Positions 23,168-36,071 are shown, numbered from the stretch's first letter. The stretch is DNA of 64,000 nucleotides from Trematomus loennbergii (GCA_012861695.1 JAAOOA010000533.1:124001-188000), one strand, 5' to 3'. The notes: a model not told the origin generated them from the letters alone. Numbers and translations: made by a program.

Positions 23168-26100
23168 GCCAAGTAGGGTTACCACTTCTCATTTCCTGTT
23201 CATGTTGATTTCTCAGTTGTTTTTAGAGAAGTCTTTCTGATGAGATGACCATCAGGGACCTACGACAGTACTCGATGCACAGAGCCAGACTGATATGGGG
23301 TTGTGGCTCTGGTTCTGACTTTGGTTGTGATTGGTTTTGGTTTTGACAGCAAACCCTCTGCACTGTGCTCAGAACTATTCCCAGAGCTAAAGTAACTACA
23401 TGTAGCATTTCCAACAGGAATATCTGATATTGTTGTTGAATGGTAATACCTCAGTATCATTTCAGTCATCAAATGAAACCTTTGGGTCTTAGTTTTAGCG
23501 CTCCTTCACGATATGCCGTTTGCACGCGATGAACAGCACCTCCTTCCAGTTTCGGCTGTGAACTCATTTTCTTCGTGCCATAAACCAACCAGCAGATTTG
23601 ATACCAAATCCAACTCAGTGTGTGACATTAGAGGCTGCCAGCTCTTTGAGAAACCCTTCAATATGTTTTCTGTTTTTTACACCAGTAAAAATACGACCAG
23701 GATACTGACTGTTGTTTACAGTGGTTTACATATGTATTAGTTTGTCAGTGGTTTAATTAGCACCCACTGGACATACATTCAGTTTTATACAAACATAGAA
23801 CAGGCAGAGTGAATATGAGCACATTTGCCAAAGCTAGAATTTTCATCCAAAAGAATATAAATCATGTCATTTTCAGTATTTGTACAGCATTCCTGCATTG
23901 TTATGGACATGATTTATTCTATAGCCCAATAAGATTTGCATGGTCACTTTTCTAAAGTATATCACAATATTTTTATCTTGTGCTAAAAACTCGAAATGAT
24001 TGAATTTACAGTTGTGTTTAGAAATGTTCTTTATTTCTGTGTTTCAAAGTAAGAGTTATATGACAATCTTTTTTAACGGAGTACTGTGGCCCCTCCAGGC
24101 TTGTTTTCTTTTTCTTTAATGGAGCAATCATGTGCAGACTTTATGACTGCTCTCAAAATGTTGAAAAGGATACCTGAGAAAATATTGGGGGTAGTAAAAC
24201 GTGTCCAACACAATCCAATGACGGTTGCACGTTAGCATGAGCTAACTAGCATTTTGTCAGTCTTTTACCTTCAGACATTAAGATAAACATCACCAGAAAT
24301 ATCCTTCTTTGTTCTCTTGTGCTTTTTACAAGCTGTACCAACACAAATCAATAATTGGACTACTATATTGTTAGCTTTTTGGCACTGCTATCAAAACGTT
24401 ATAACCCATATACCTGAGAGTTAGACAGGAAACCAACTCAGTACAGCAACATTTTCAAAGTCTCAAAGAGGACCACATTTGTGACTAACAATGTCTTATG
24501 ATGTGCAATACATAACAGCTACCCTCTGAAACAATACAGCACTCATTTATTCAAGAATAATCTAAATCTTTACAGGACAAGACTGACTGTTTATGTGCAG
24601 CAGATGGTACTGTGTATGTGAGCCTGTAACGGACTTCTTTATGAGGCGGATCTGACACGATGTAGTGTGCACAGTACAGGTCAAAGCCTTATACTGTCCA
24701 TACTGCACCTAGGATGCCACAGAGAAACATCAAGAAAGCCACCAGAATAACATATCTTATATAAAGTATGGATTGGATAGGAAAAGAGCAGATATGACGT
24801 GAACAATGATATGGTATTGTTTAAGAGAACTGTCTGATTTGAAATCAAAGAGTGATGTACACGTGGGTAGAAATGTAGATGAATATGTCGAGCTGTGGAT
24901 GGATGCTCTCTGCATGTGTAGCCTCTTGTGTTGTCCCTGGATCAATCATTAAAGTTTTCTGATACTGTGATCAGCTGTTTGATTTCTATGCGGCACTTAC
25001 CATCATCTGAGTTCAAACATTTCAAAGCTCAATGGTTACGTTTTTGTATAACACAACGTGACCATGTGTAACTTCAAGCTAGCACTGAGCATTCAGAGCA
25101 CGTTGATCAGGGTAGATGTCAAACATTGTGTTGTCCAAAGGATTTGAATAAATGTTTGCTATTGAAACCAATCCATGTTTGTCTCTTCAGGTCCTTCACC
25201 CTGTCCACCCTCTGACCAAATGAAATGCATCTTTTCAAATCTAAAGTTCACTTTGGTCTCCTCTAGCCTAAGATGTCTGTAACTGTGTCTCTTTGAAGCA
25301 TATTTTCATTCAGTCTAACAAGGCAATGTTAGTTAAAGTTGTAACGCAGATTCATCTTCGCTGATCTTGCTGAGTTTATTTGAGTGGATTTATTATCCAG
25401 CTTCAGGAAGAACTGTTCATTTATCATATTATGAGATGAACTGTACCAGAGTCACATTTAATAACAACAGTGCATTTCACCAAAGCTAATTGACTACCTG
25501 TCACATTCATATAAATATGTTATCATTTTCACATTTGCAATGAATGCTGAGATCTGTGTGTCCTTAGTGTGAAGAGAAAACACAAATGTGTGCTGTGTTT
25601 ACAAAGAGATGCATTATTTTACAATCAAATAAACTAAATCAGGTCATAACCACGGAGAAGCTTAACCGACTGCTCTCAAACTGAACAGCCATGTCAAGCT
25701 AACAGTGAATAATTCAAATAGCTGTAATCTATTATTTAACATTACACACTGGAAATACTAAAGGACTGAGAAATGATTTAAAGGTGCGCTGCGTCCTACA
25801 TTAGGTCTGTAGATTGATATCTGCTGTGATGGGAAGAGGACAGATGATTCCTGTTCTCAATACATGAAGAGAATCACACTCTGCTCTCCAGGTCAGCTGT
25901 TCTAACTCAATTCAATGTGAAATTGAATATCTGTTTCATTCTATGTTTTACAAAAACACTGAATCAGATGACTAATGGAAACAGCAAAGGGTTAAATGCT
26001 GACGATAGACTTGGAAAGTGTAGTAACAGCTCAGCAGCTCCACAGCTTTCACACTCTTCATAACAGACTGTGAGCTTCAGTGCACCACTTCTATAAACCT

Positions 26101-27806
26101 GGAGATAATGAATATGCAGTCATTTGAAAGCAAGAAGCTCCCTACCGGGTCCTTCTGTGGTTGAGACGCCAGGAGATGCAGTGTTCCTACCTTTCTGCAT
26201 GTGTGCATGTCTCTGTCCTCTTTCTCCTGGTTCTCTACTGTCACTATCAGGTCATGTAACACAGCACAACCAATAGTCCAGCGTAACACAGACATTTCTC
26301 TGTCTGCTGGATACAGGGAGTTATATGCTAATCGGTTGGATATCATTGATACATTGATGATCTATCAGGCCTCTTTCTGCCATCTTGTGGTCAAACATCA
26401 CTTCATGAAGCTTTGAACATTGATTCCTACATTTGCAAACATGTTTCTATCAATCAAGGATGTCTCAACTGTTCCTGATTCCACATACATCAATTATGCT
26501 GGTGTCATCTTTGGTCAAACCCTCTCCTGGAACACTATGTTGATCAAACTAATGAAACTAGCTAATACAAATGTGTCTCAGTGTTGCCAATGTCATATGT
26601 AGAGTGGATCACAGGTTCAGTTGTCTTTTCAGTATGGTAACCATGCATCATAATGATTTGACTGATGTTAAACAAAAGCATTTATAAAATAACATTGATG
26701 AATTGTAATTCATGCCTTATGTCTCACATTGGTCTGTTCAGTGACCTTTGGGTTGTTTGAAGTGTCTGCTCCAGACACCATGCTTCACTGGTTGCTCATC
26801 TCAGTGTCACACAGCCATTGACTCCGAATGACCTTGAGTGATAGGGTTCATGAGATAACAGACATCATTCTTCACAGCCACTGCACTAACAGCTGTCAGT
26901 TGATAAAGGTTACCCTCCTCCTCCTCTCCAGTGAAAGCATCATGTCTGTGCTCAATGGACTGGTCCAAGCTGCTGACCAATTACAAGGAAAAGAGCTGTA
27001 CCCAGGTCTGTCTCATTTAATCCCTTTGACTTCTCCTCATTTCAAGCCGTCTCTACCTTCCTTCACCGAGGCCGATGTAGCAACAGGGTCCCTGGTTCTG
27101 TGTGTGTTGTCTCCGATATTAAAAACCAAAAGCTGGAAGCTCACAGAGATACGATGATAACTGTGACAGAAAATAGACAGTACCTGCATTGAAACTGCAC
27201 GGAGGGGTCAACTGGAGTATTCTCCATCGCTGCCCCAATACATAAATACATACAATATATTACTATTATTATTCAAACATAAACTGTCAAGCAAATCACC
27301 TCATGCACGCTTAGGCAGGAATGGCAGGAAGTGCACAATGATAACACTTTCCACTGTGGTGCAGTGTGTAGTCTGGATCTGCTGTTACCCATAACACTTG
27401 TTTGTGTGCAGCATGGTGAATTGTTTTACCCCCCACCTTTTGTAGGTTCAACTGCTGCTGTTTAATTGCCAATGTTTATCCTTCAATGTTTAGCTTAGCT
27501 TAGCATTTGCCAATTGTTCACACTGTTTAAGAACCAACATGGATTTTTGTTTAACTTTGTTTCAGTTGAGGTGGTTTTTTGTCACCGTAGGACTGAGAGT
27601 GGCGCAGCTTCACCAACAGAGGGCAGTGTAGGACTTCACTCTGCAAACATCCTTGCTACAGACTTGCAACGGGCAGTATCAGTTTCATCTCATCGCTGCG
27701 TCAGACAGGGAAACAAAGTACTTTGCAAATATAATTCTTATCAACAGTTACTTTTTTATACAGTGAGGTAAATGGTAAATGTGCATGTATGTCGTTCAGT
27801 ATGCGT
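23168..27806. other. Long stretch of ordinary intronic DNA
   Basis: No exon, RNA gene or recognisable transposon protein was found. Composition is uniformly AT-rich. Short ORFs of 60-110 codons (for example 26828-27157) lack domain motifs. 'caacagagggcagtg' near 27617 hints at a nearby retroelement fragment. This is the least repeat-dense part of the window. Confidence 0.55.
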
Positions 27807-28160
27807 TTACAGGTGAATACGTCTGCATTTCCTGCATGCAAAGTCATCGACAAGGTCATCGTATGGCAGCTGCTGTGCCAACTGTGCGTTGATGCTTATG
27901 ATAGCCAGGCCACTTAAGCGTTCTTGTGCCATTGACGACCGGAGGTACGTCTTCATAAGCTTCAGTTTGGAAAAGCTTCTCTCAGCAGACGCAACTGTAA
28001 CAGGAAGAGTTACTGCAATGCCGAGGGCAATCCAGAGATTTGGGTACAGTTCCTGTAACTCACTTTTGTGGAGAAATTACAAATCTCCAGAGCAGGTTTT
28101 TGTAGTGGCATCTTTGGGAGGTTGATGATCTCCTGGACCAATGCAGACAAGAAATCCATC
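27807..28160 (-). pseudogene. hAT-transposase C-terminal dimerisation region (ZMYM1-like), fragment
   Basis: The reverse-strand translation gives HKSELQELYPNLW, then LPVTVASAERSFSKLKLMKT and YLRSSMAQERLSGLAIISI, ending near LPYDDLVDDFACRK and a TAA at 27807-27809. This is the hallmark hAT C-terminal dimerisation domain found in transposase-derived ZMYM-type proteins of fish. The 5' part is frameshifted near 28070 (ALEICNF passes to FLHKSELQ via a shifted frame). The rest of the transposase, including the DDE core and zinc fingers, is absent. It is a dead 5'-truncated fragment. Confidence 0.75.
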
Positions 28161-28447
28161 ATTCAAGCAGACTTAAGATATGTTCTGATCTTAATAGTGC
28201 ACTACAGAATGAATATAGTGAAATTACTAGCCTCAAAAAGATTAAAATATAATTAATGCAAATAAACTACTTCTACTACTACTAATAATAATCAATTCAA
28301 TAATATAAATACTATATTATTTTATTATAATATAGTTGTAATATAGTCAAAACAAAACATGCTTATGACATGCTCAAAAACTGATATTTCTTAACTCTGT
28401 ATTCAAATGTAGTTCCCTCTGTCAGCAATGTATCAACAACTACACAC

Positions 28448-28504
28448 ACATTTCTATCAGTATTTCTCTGTGTTGTGGTACAACACAGAGAAATACAGAA
28501 ATGT
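28448..28504. repeat. Perfect 17-bp-stem hairpin
   Basis: GTATTTCTCTGTGTTGT at 28460-28476 and its exact inverse at 28480-28496 are separated by 3 bp (GGT). The outer words ACATTTCT and AGAAATGT extend the dyad after a short mismatch. It lies at the start of the ORF at 28475. Confidence 0.9.
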
Positions 28505-28870
28505 ATACGCTACCAGGACACAACAGTTTTGGATGATGGAAAGATCAAACACCTCACACAACACGAAAGGAATGCCTTCCTCACAGCATTGATAGAACCA
28601 CCGATTACAATTCTTCTTCACAACAGAATGACACACAAGGGTTTGGTCTACACAAGTAAAAACTATACCCGCGCCAAAAGACGCAATGATTATTGTGTAA
28701 GTCTGACAGATGGACGCTCTGGGGAGATGGAGCAGATAATATCATTTAGCTCAGAAGCAGGAGCAGAAATGGCCATGTTCTTCAAACCTTTGACACACAG
28801 ACTAGGTCCTTCCCCCTTCCACAGGGTTATGGTTTTGTGGCTCATATTTGAACGCGCACATGACCAATGA
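28475..28870 (+). pseudogene. Transposon-type ORF, possibly CACTA/EnSpm C-terminal region
   Basis: A 131-codon open frame. The core reads KIKHLTQHERNAFL, then VYTSKNYTRAKRRNDYCVSL and GRSGEMEQIISF. The pattern 'Y-x-RA-x-x-RND-x-V...DG-x-G-x-I-x-x-I' resembles the C-terminal region of CACTA-type transposon proteins in fish, but I am not certain. It begins in a hairpin rather than at a clear promoter, and the downstream 29010-29110 segment is a transposon end shared with 59160-59275. I take it to be an element remnant. Confidence 0.35.
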
Positions 28871-29009
28871 GGGCACGAGATAAGTTTGTGCACAGATGGA
28901 AGACTGACAGGCAGGTAGACCATCCAGTTATTTTAGCCGGGCCGGCTCAGATGATTGGTCGTGCTTTTTACAGTACTACAGCTTCCACAGATGATATGTT
29001 TTTATGGAT

Positions 29010-29112
29010 TTGTTGTCAAAGCACTTCAGATATTCATTGCTATCGGGATGTTAAGAGCATTCCATGGAATATAACAAAAAGTGTATCTCGAGCCGGTTTC
29101 TCAAACTTACCT
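29010..29112 (+). repeat. Transposon-end segment shared with 59160-59275
   Basis: The block around 'gggatgttaagagcattcca' and 'gagccggtttctcaaactta' is present in reverse complement at 59160-59275, and its last 20 bp again at about 60794. Shared edges suggest the terminus of one element family. Confidence 0.75.
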
Positions 29113-31686
29113 ACCCCACCTTTAACTTACACAATAAACTGCACACATATCACAAACACATAGCATGTAGCACAAGCTAACATATAGCATACATTACATA
29201 AACACACATAACCCGCAGCTCAACCACAAACAACCAGCAAAAACGTACATAAAATTATAGGCTAATTGATCACGGGTGGGCAGTGGCATGCAAGTGTAGA
29301 ACAAAACTGTGTTTCATCGTTGTGATGAACATGATGGCGTGTGTATAGGCTGGTCGAGTAGGACTACAGTTAACTGTGTAGTTTAGGATAGAAAGGGTAG
29401 CGGAGAAAAAAGTCTATGCGCTCCTGATCGGGGGGCATAGCACCACTAGAACAGGGTAGTGGGTCGCAAGAGGATAAGCTAGTTATTGCTCTTGGACGGT
29501 CTTCAGGCACCGATCTAGGACTTGTATACAAGGCGAGTCAAGGTGCCCCACTGAGAGATAATTCCCTACCCCCTCTGAAACCTCTTTAATTCGGACTAAA
29601 TTGAGCTGGATGAGCTTTGCTGACGCACTGGTGTTTATTACGAGTTCATGTTTGTTTGTCTGATTGTTTGTATCGGGGGCCTATTTTTGTAATTAAATGA
29701 TAATGTGCTAATCCATTACTTTGAGTTGTCTTCACTCAGAAAACATCCCTATCAGGTGTTAACCCAATAACTCGGACAGCTCTCAAGGCCAAGGGTCAGA
29801 GAGAGAGGGTCACACTCTCCGGGTGCAGAGAGCACCCCCAGCCACGTGCAAGGAAGCACGAGGTCGTTCGAGATGAGAGGATGCTTCTCTTCACCTTTCT
29901 GATAAGATGAGATGCTTCTCTTCACCTTTCTGGTAAGAGGGGGTTCTTCTCTTTCTTCTTTCTGCTCGGTGGGCTCTAGCAGACAACCCTGCAGGACGAG
30001 CGAGGGCTTCAGAGGCTTCTATAATACAAGGTTCCATGTTTCTTGGAGGAGTTTGATGTCTTCCTAACCTCTCCCATCACGGGGGGGACACCTGGATGCA
30101 TCAGGAATACGCAGTTGCACTCAAGCAGATAGCAGAAGGAATACCGGCAGATGAGCCTCCGTCTCACTGGGGGATTAACTACAGTGCTCACTGAATGAGC
30201 CACACAAAAGCAGAGCAATTGGGGGGTTGAAATATGGCGCTCTGATGAAGAAGAGTTTGAGCCAATCAGCACCTCAGTGCTAATCTACAGTATCAGGATG
30301 CCTTTACACACCAGACACTCGGTGTCATAAAGGGAGGAGGAGAACGAAGACTGACGGACATGTTCTTCCAGCTCTCGTACAAAGATGAACTTTGAATTGA
30401 ATGACCAGATGTTTAAAGATGTACAATTAATGATTGGTCTTTATATTTCCAATGACCAGACATGTGTTAAATAGTGGTGATAAATATATTTAGTCAGATC
30501 AGATTACACTTTCACACTAAACAAAATTAATAAATAAATATTTTCAGATTATAAAGTATTGAATAATAAGGTATTTCTAATATTATCACAGATAATGTTA
30601 ATATCCTTAATCATCCAGCACTCAGGCTTAACAACACTACTCTGTAATGTATTACCCATGCACAGACAGACCTAACATGATGTTTCAAGTACTTCTAATA
30701 TTATCACAGATAATGTTAATATCCTTAATCATCCAGCAATCAGGCTTAACAACACTACTCTCTAATGTATTACCCATGCACAGACAGACCTAACATGATG
30801 TTTCAAGTACTGGATTCATTTCAGTTTTGGCCCAAAATATATTTATAATAATTCATATAACAATTATGGAGCATATTTGATCCTCAAATTAGAGAAGTAT
30901 AATTTAAAGAAATTGATATTCTATATTCAACATTAGATAAACACAGAAGAACCCTTTCCAAGTACCATAAGTAGATGTTCAGGTAAGTATGGCAAATAAG
31001 AATAATTGATAGACTTCATTTGGTACAGATCAGTTGTAGCATTTACAAATGTATGAATTAAAGTTTTAAGAATGTTTAATCCTTCCTTTCCAGGTTTTAC
31101 AAAAGTCTTTGAATATTTGCCTAACTTTTCCTTTTCAGATTTTGAACAATGTACTTGACTAAAATGAATGTATTGATGTTACTAAGACTAAGTGACTTGT
31201 GATGTGAATCCTCCGGCCGATACTCTGAATAAACCCATCAGTGTTTGACATCAAAGCTCCAACTCTCACCGTGTCTCCTTCCTGAGTCGGTGACTCCCAA
31301 TGCATTGCTACACAGAAGTTTCCCCCACACATAGCATGTAGCACAAGCTAACGTATAGCATACATACATATTACATAAACACACATAACCCGCAGCTCAA
31401 CCACAAACAACCAGCAAACACGTACCTCGCTGCTCGTCACCTACTGCAGAGGGGCTGATAGCTTAGGCTGCATCTTGTTCCTTTAGTTTTCTTGCATCCA
31501 GAAATATCACTAGACCGCATGCGTTGCTCTGGAGTTGCGATTGCCAAGTATGGCGATTAATAAAACAGGTGTAACACAAACACACCGCAGATTAGTTCCG
31601 CCTCCATTAACGTTGCACATTAAATGTAGGTGTGACGACCCGAAGTTCTGTTAGACAGCTATCATACTGAAGATATGTATGGTCCG
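29113..31686. other. Spacer with two internal duplications
   Basis: A block of about 100 bp at 29155-29250 ('agcatgtagcacaagctaac', 'aacccgcagctcaaccacaa') recurs directly at 31326-31425, bracketing about 2.1 kb; the bracketed DNA may be an insertion. A 118-bp tandem duplication lies at about 30573-30691 and 30692-30810. 29760-30000 is GA/CT-rich and resembles an LTR-type regulatory region, but I could not define ends. No gene is supported. Confidence 0.5.
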
Positions 31687-32023
31687 TGCTGGTGGATCAT
31701 GCTGGTCCCCAGAGTGATCCATGCTGGTTCTCCTCCATCATGGATCATACTGGGGACCAGCATGATCCACCATCACGGATCATACTGGGGACCAGCATGA
31801 TCCACCATCACACGGATCATACTGGGGACCAGCATGATCCACCATCACGGATCATACTGGGGACCAGCATGATCCACCATCACGGATCATACTGGGGACC
31901 AGCATGATCCACCATCACGGATCATACTGGGGACCAGCATGATCCACCATCACGGATCATACTGGGGACCAGCATGATCCACCATCATGGATCATACTGG
32001 GGACCAGCATGATCCACCAGCAC
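31687..32023. repeat. Hairpin minisatellite (35-36-bp unit, about 9 copies)
   Basis: The unit contains GGATCATACTGG-GGA-CCAGCATGATCC, so each repeat is a 12-bp-stem dyad with one mismatch. The array is also bounded by inverted copies: 'gtgctggtggatcatgctgg' on the left and its complement on the right. The ORFs here are artefacts of the unit. Confidence 0.95.
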
Positions 32024-33167
32024 GGTATGTTGTGTTTAATGATAGTATTACACATACTATGCTGGGGGCATGCTGAAAGAATACCAGAGCCACAATAAAT
32101 ACTAGTATGATGGTATATATACCAGAGTACATGAACATATTAAAGATTTGTTCACTGTGTCATTTATTGCAGTAACAACAAAGATAAGTAAATTGAATAA
32201 ATAGTAACAAATAGTTGTATATATATAATGTTATAGCAAAATACAATAAGTTAACAACACACTCCTCCGACTGGAACATCACCTCTCCATCACACCTGCA
32301 GTGGGCGGGTCAAGAGATTATGATAAAACAACCCTGCATTCGACTTCTCAAATGATCTGGGTTCAATTTGCGTACATATACTTTATACATTCCTCCTGTT
32401 GTTAACATGCTATCTGCCTCTTAGTTATGAGAGAGACAGTGGCCAGGGCTGTGAGCTTTTATAGATTTGAGTATTTGTTGTGAAAATCCTGAATGTCCTC
32501 TTCCAACATGAGAGCAACATGATAACAAAGGTATCCCAACTGTAGCTGTGAACATGACAGGATGTATGATTACCTAGAAGAGCATCAGGACTGTTTGAGG
32601 CATATGATAGCTATGTGATTAACATGATGATTCAGCCTCTATGGAGATAGACATATGACAAGCATGCTCATTTCTGACGTAGGTTTTATCAGATAAACAC
32701 ATAAATACAACATTTGCATTTTAATTCAAAAATAATAAATATAATTAAATATTTAAAAAATAAAAAACGAATTACAATAACACATTATCACATCAATATC
32801 AACTAATTAATTACAAATAAATAAATAAAGTCCTATAAATAATAAAGCATTCTCAGTCTTCAGAGGTTTGGTATTTTTGCCGTGATGTAGTGTCCAGCCT
32901 TCGCCCATCTGGCCTTCATTTCGCTCTCCAAGTTTCTTTTTGAAAGCCACCTCTTGAAGCAGACTCAAATGAAATGGACAAATAAAGAAGTACTTGAAAA
33001 TCAAATATGTCTAAAATGTATCAGTCCGAACAAAGCAGGACCAGGACTTTCCACAAAGGAAATATGATCAATTAAAATTAATTATATTAATGTTCAATAT
33101 AAATGACAAATAACCAAGTCCTTCCAATTCAACAAAGAGCAAGGCTAGTGCTCTTAGATTGCCATAC
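32024..33167. other. AT-rich intronic spacer
   Basis: No recognisable gene or repeat family. Very AT-rich at 32695-32830. Confidence 0.55.
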
Positions 33168-33399
33168 CTTTCACAGATGTGAGCTTCTTTGGGGTTAAAG
33201 GCTGCCGGGTGGACTTCGGGCACTGCTTCCCTGGCTCCTTTCCCGAAGCGTCTTCGTGCCCCAAACTGCCACTGCCAACTCTTTCACGAAGAGAGAGTCC
33301 CGCGTGTTAGCTTCGATATGTGACCAGACCTCTGGACGCACTTTCATATCTTCTCCCAATTGAATGTTATACTTTACAGGTTGTTCAATGTTGGAGAAT
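33168..33399 (-). pseudogene. BEN-domain exon
   Basis: It is bounded by an acceptor (cccctctcag) and a donor (aaag|gtatgg), 232 nt. It encodes the BEN-domain core: KVRPEVWSHIEANTRDSLFV followed by KELAVAVWGTKTLRERS. BEN domains bind DNA or chromatin proteins and occur in fish both in host genes and in mobile-element-derived genes. After RERS the expected continuation (GKQCPKSTRQPLTPKKL) is in another frame, so there is one frameshift near 33230. Candidate upstream exons lie at 34426-34525 and 34895-35145 on the same strand. Confidence 0.65.
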
Positions 33400-34425
33400 C
33401 TGAGAGGGGTACAACGTTGAATATACTGCATGTTCAGTAGTTGTACTTGTTAGTGCACGGTATACTTGTAAACTAAACCAAATATTGTACCTCATCTCCT
33501 TTTGGGGATTGACATGGTGCCAACTCATTGCCTCTGTAATGTTATAGAGCATAAGGTGAAGACAGGTAACAGTTGCACCTCGTTGAAATCCACCCACTTG
33601 CTTTAACAGTTGAGTTTACATTTCAGAGCAGCTCTTAAGTGATCACATCATTAATAACAAGTCTTATCAGAGCAAGAAGAAGAAGTCAGACACAAATATT
33701 TAACTTAACTAATGCCAGCTTTGTCCTTTCATTTGCACTGTTGAACATTGCAATAAACATGTCTTAACATCAGAAGGCACTTTGGAGGTAACACTAACCA
33801 ATGATGGTCTTCTTTGGGCACCGGGATCTTTGACAGTAAGAGAGGAGACAAGCCACCATGTCACCAATTTGAAAAGTGATTGAAAACATACGAACAAATA
33901 AAAGTAAGCATCATAAACCTTATTTTAAGTCTTACAGGCTTTCTTTCTTTATTTCATTGTCACTTTCTGTAAAATATAAAAGATGATTAACCCCATAAAA
34001 GATCAAACAGCTTAAAACTATTTTTATTATTTTTAGAGTTTGATGTCAAATGGATGCTGAGAGGTGCCGCTGAACTCATCGTAAAAAACATCTCTCAAAA
34101 GTTAAAAATGGCTTAGCGCTTAGCCGAGCAAGTAGAGACAGTTTATTCCCATTTCTGGAAACTAGTCTATGAAAGTCTATACAATTATATTATGGGACAA
34201 AACTTGTTCAAACACATATTGTTTGCATCATAATTGTTCATTAGTGGAAACATTATTTTAAGATAAAATGGTTCATAATTACAGAAAACATTTTATGTAA
34301 TTAAATAATTCTTCAATCTTTGACTATCACATTTCTTTCAGGAATCAACCATGACAAATTCAACATGTTGATCAAATGGCATCCTATAAGGACCGTGTAA
34401 TAAGAACAACACAAATCAATCTCAC

Positions 34426-34525
34426 CACTACTTTCATCTGCTGTGGGGTTCAGCTGTTTGAAAAGATGTTGCTGCAACTTGATATTTAAAACACGCAGTG
34501 TGTCACTTTCTCCTGCTCCTCCAGC
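34426..34525 (-). pseudogene. Candidate upstream exon of the BEN-type gene
   Basis: 100 nt between an acceptor (ccttctgtcttag) and a donor (gtgaga). One frame is fully open: AGGAGESDTLRVLNIKLQQH then LFKQLNPTADESS. It is helix-prone and leucine-rich, as expected between an acidic N-terminus and a BEN domain. Support is splice signals plus context only. Confidence 0.35.
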
Positions 34526-34894
34526 CTAAGACAGAAGGGAATATGTTATGAGGAGCTAACTTACAAGAAAACTAATATTAAGTAACATCTAGTAGTTCGT
34601 TGTCTATAGTCGTAGTCCACTTGCACACATGTTGTTAATATTCAGCAATCACTGAAAGCTCGTATCTGGATGGTATATTGTAATGATGTAACTTAAACAA
34701 GTAGCAGCCTCATACCATGCAACTTTGACAAAAGTACACTTAAATATCACATCACACAATGAACTGAAACGCAGACACTTTGGGAATATAATCATTTCAT
34801 GACTCAATAACAAAAACGTTTATGATTTGTCTATCATAATATGCCATACATATATACTTTAACTAAAAACCTTATGACTTACTTTTTTTGGTTT

Positions 34895-35145
34895 TCATTC
34901 AGTTGCACTCATTTCGTTCAATTTCTTGTGATAGAGGCGTTGTTTCAGCTTTGCCTCCTCAAAGAGTTGTTGAGGCACAACCGCTCCATCATCATCGGAG
35001 TCATCGGAGGGAGTATATTCTCTGCATTGTTTTGTTTGTGTTGGGCAGAGTGGAGACAATTGTTTTCTTTTTTCCTCTCCTGCAATATGGCCAAGAGATC
35101 TTTTCTTTTTGCTTCTTCTGTATTTTCTGGAAACATGGATAAAAG
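34895..35145 (-). pseudogene. Candidate acidic N-terminal exon of the BEN-type gene
   Basis: Two overlapping frames look coding-like. One reads FPENTEEAKRKDLLAILQER; the other gives YTPSDDSDDDGAVVPQQLFE followed by a basic helix. Joining them would need a frameshift. The acidic-then-helical composition fits regions preceding BEN domains, but there is no diagnostic motif. Confidence 0.3.
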
Positions 35146-36071
35146 CCCAATTAGACAAAGGCAACATCGTATAATACAACAGTAACTGAATACATTTGAT
35201 CCAAGTGCTTTGTTTTCAGGGTACATTTACTTTACCCCAGGGTGTCCATTTCTGGCTATTTCTGACAACTACTAAAATACTGAGTAAAATATTGTACTAT
35301 TTAATCCACAAAATATATTTAATAGTTTTACCTACTTTAAAGATTAAGAAATATACTACAACATGCAATCAACAAATAATGTATCATGCATTCTTACAGG
35401 TTAAGATAACACTTTATTGAGATTCACATTTATTTCTGCAACATTAAAGTAAATTAATGCATTAATAATTATAATCCAATAATGTAATATTCCATTTTAG
35501 TACTTTAAGTACATTTTGATGCAAATACATTTGAACTATTACTTAGGTTTACTTTACCTAAACATCTTACTTTATTCAACGACTTGAATAACTTTATGAA
35601 TGTGTTACGGGTCCCCGATATGAGGACCACAGTAACAGTTATGATACCTGTATGGTGCAGGTGAAACAGAAGTAATGAGGACACGTTGTGTTCAGTTTCC
35701 TTCCAGATTACTTCTGAGGTTGTTTTATTACACAAAATCATATAAACATATTAATTATCTTATGCATTTCAGTTTCGACTTACATTCCTCAATAACCATT
35801 CACATACCTTCACTCTGTCTGTATGTTACTCTTTTATGTGATAAACACATAGGCCTATGTCGAATTGAATTTCACATTCAATCAAATCTGTGTACCTTAA
35901 ATACATTTGTATACAGTATTAACCTGTATTTAATACTACTCTTCTTTTTACTTTCACTTAAAAGTAGTATTTCATGACCCCTCTAACCTGTCATGTTGAC
36001 TATTTACCTTCTGCCATTAATGGCAGGTCACTAAAATGCATTACTGAAACATATTTAAGTGTAACAAACAA
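35146..36071. other. AT-rich spacer with a direct-repeat copy
   Basis: A 68-bp segment at about 35645-35712 ('tgtatggtgcaggtgaaaca') recurs directly at 36848-36917. The 1.2 kb between includes the MITE at 36072. Otherwise unremarkable. Confidence 0.5.

Noticed and set aside
22739..23208. Pro/Ser-rich ORFs (up to 148 codons)
   Set aside because: They are translations of the G-rich 20-bp minisatellite in all three frames.
26828..27157. 109-codon ORF in quiet intronic DNA
   Set aside because: No domain, splice signals or repeats support it; one such ORF is expected by chance at this length.
31157..31426. CRISPR-like or array-like reading of short direct repeats
   Set aside because: This is eukaryotic DNA; no regular repeat-spacer structure with unique spacers occurs anywhere in the window.
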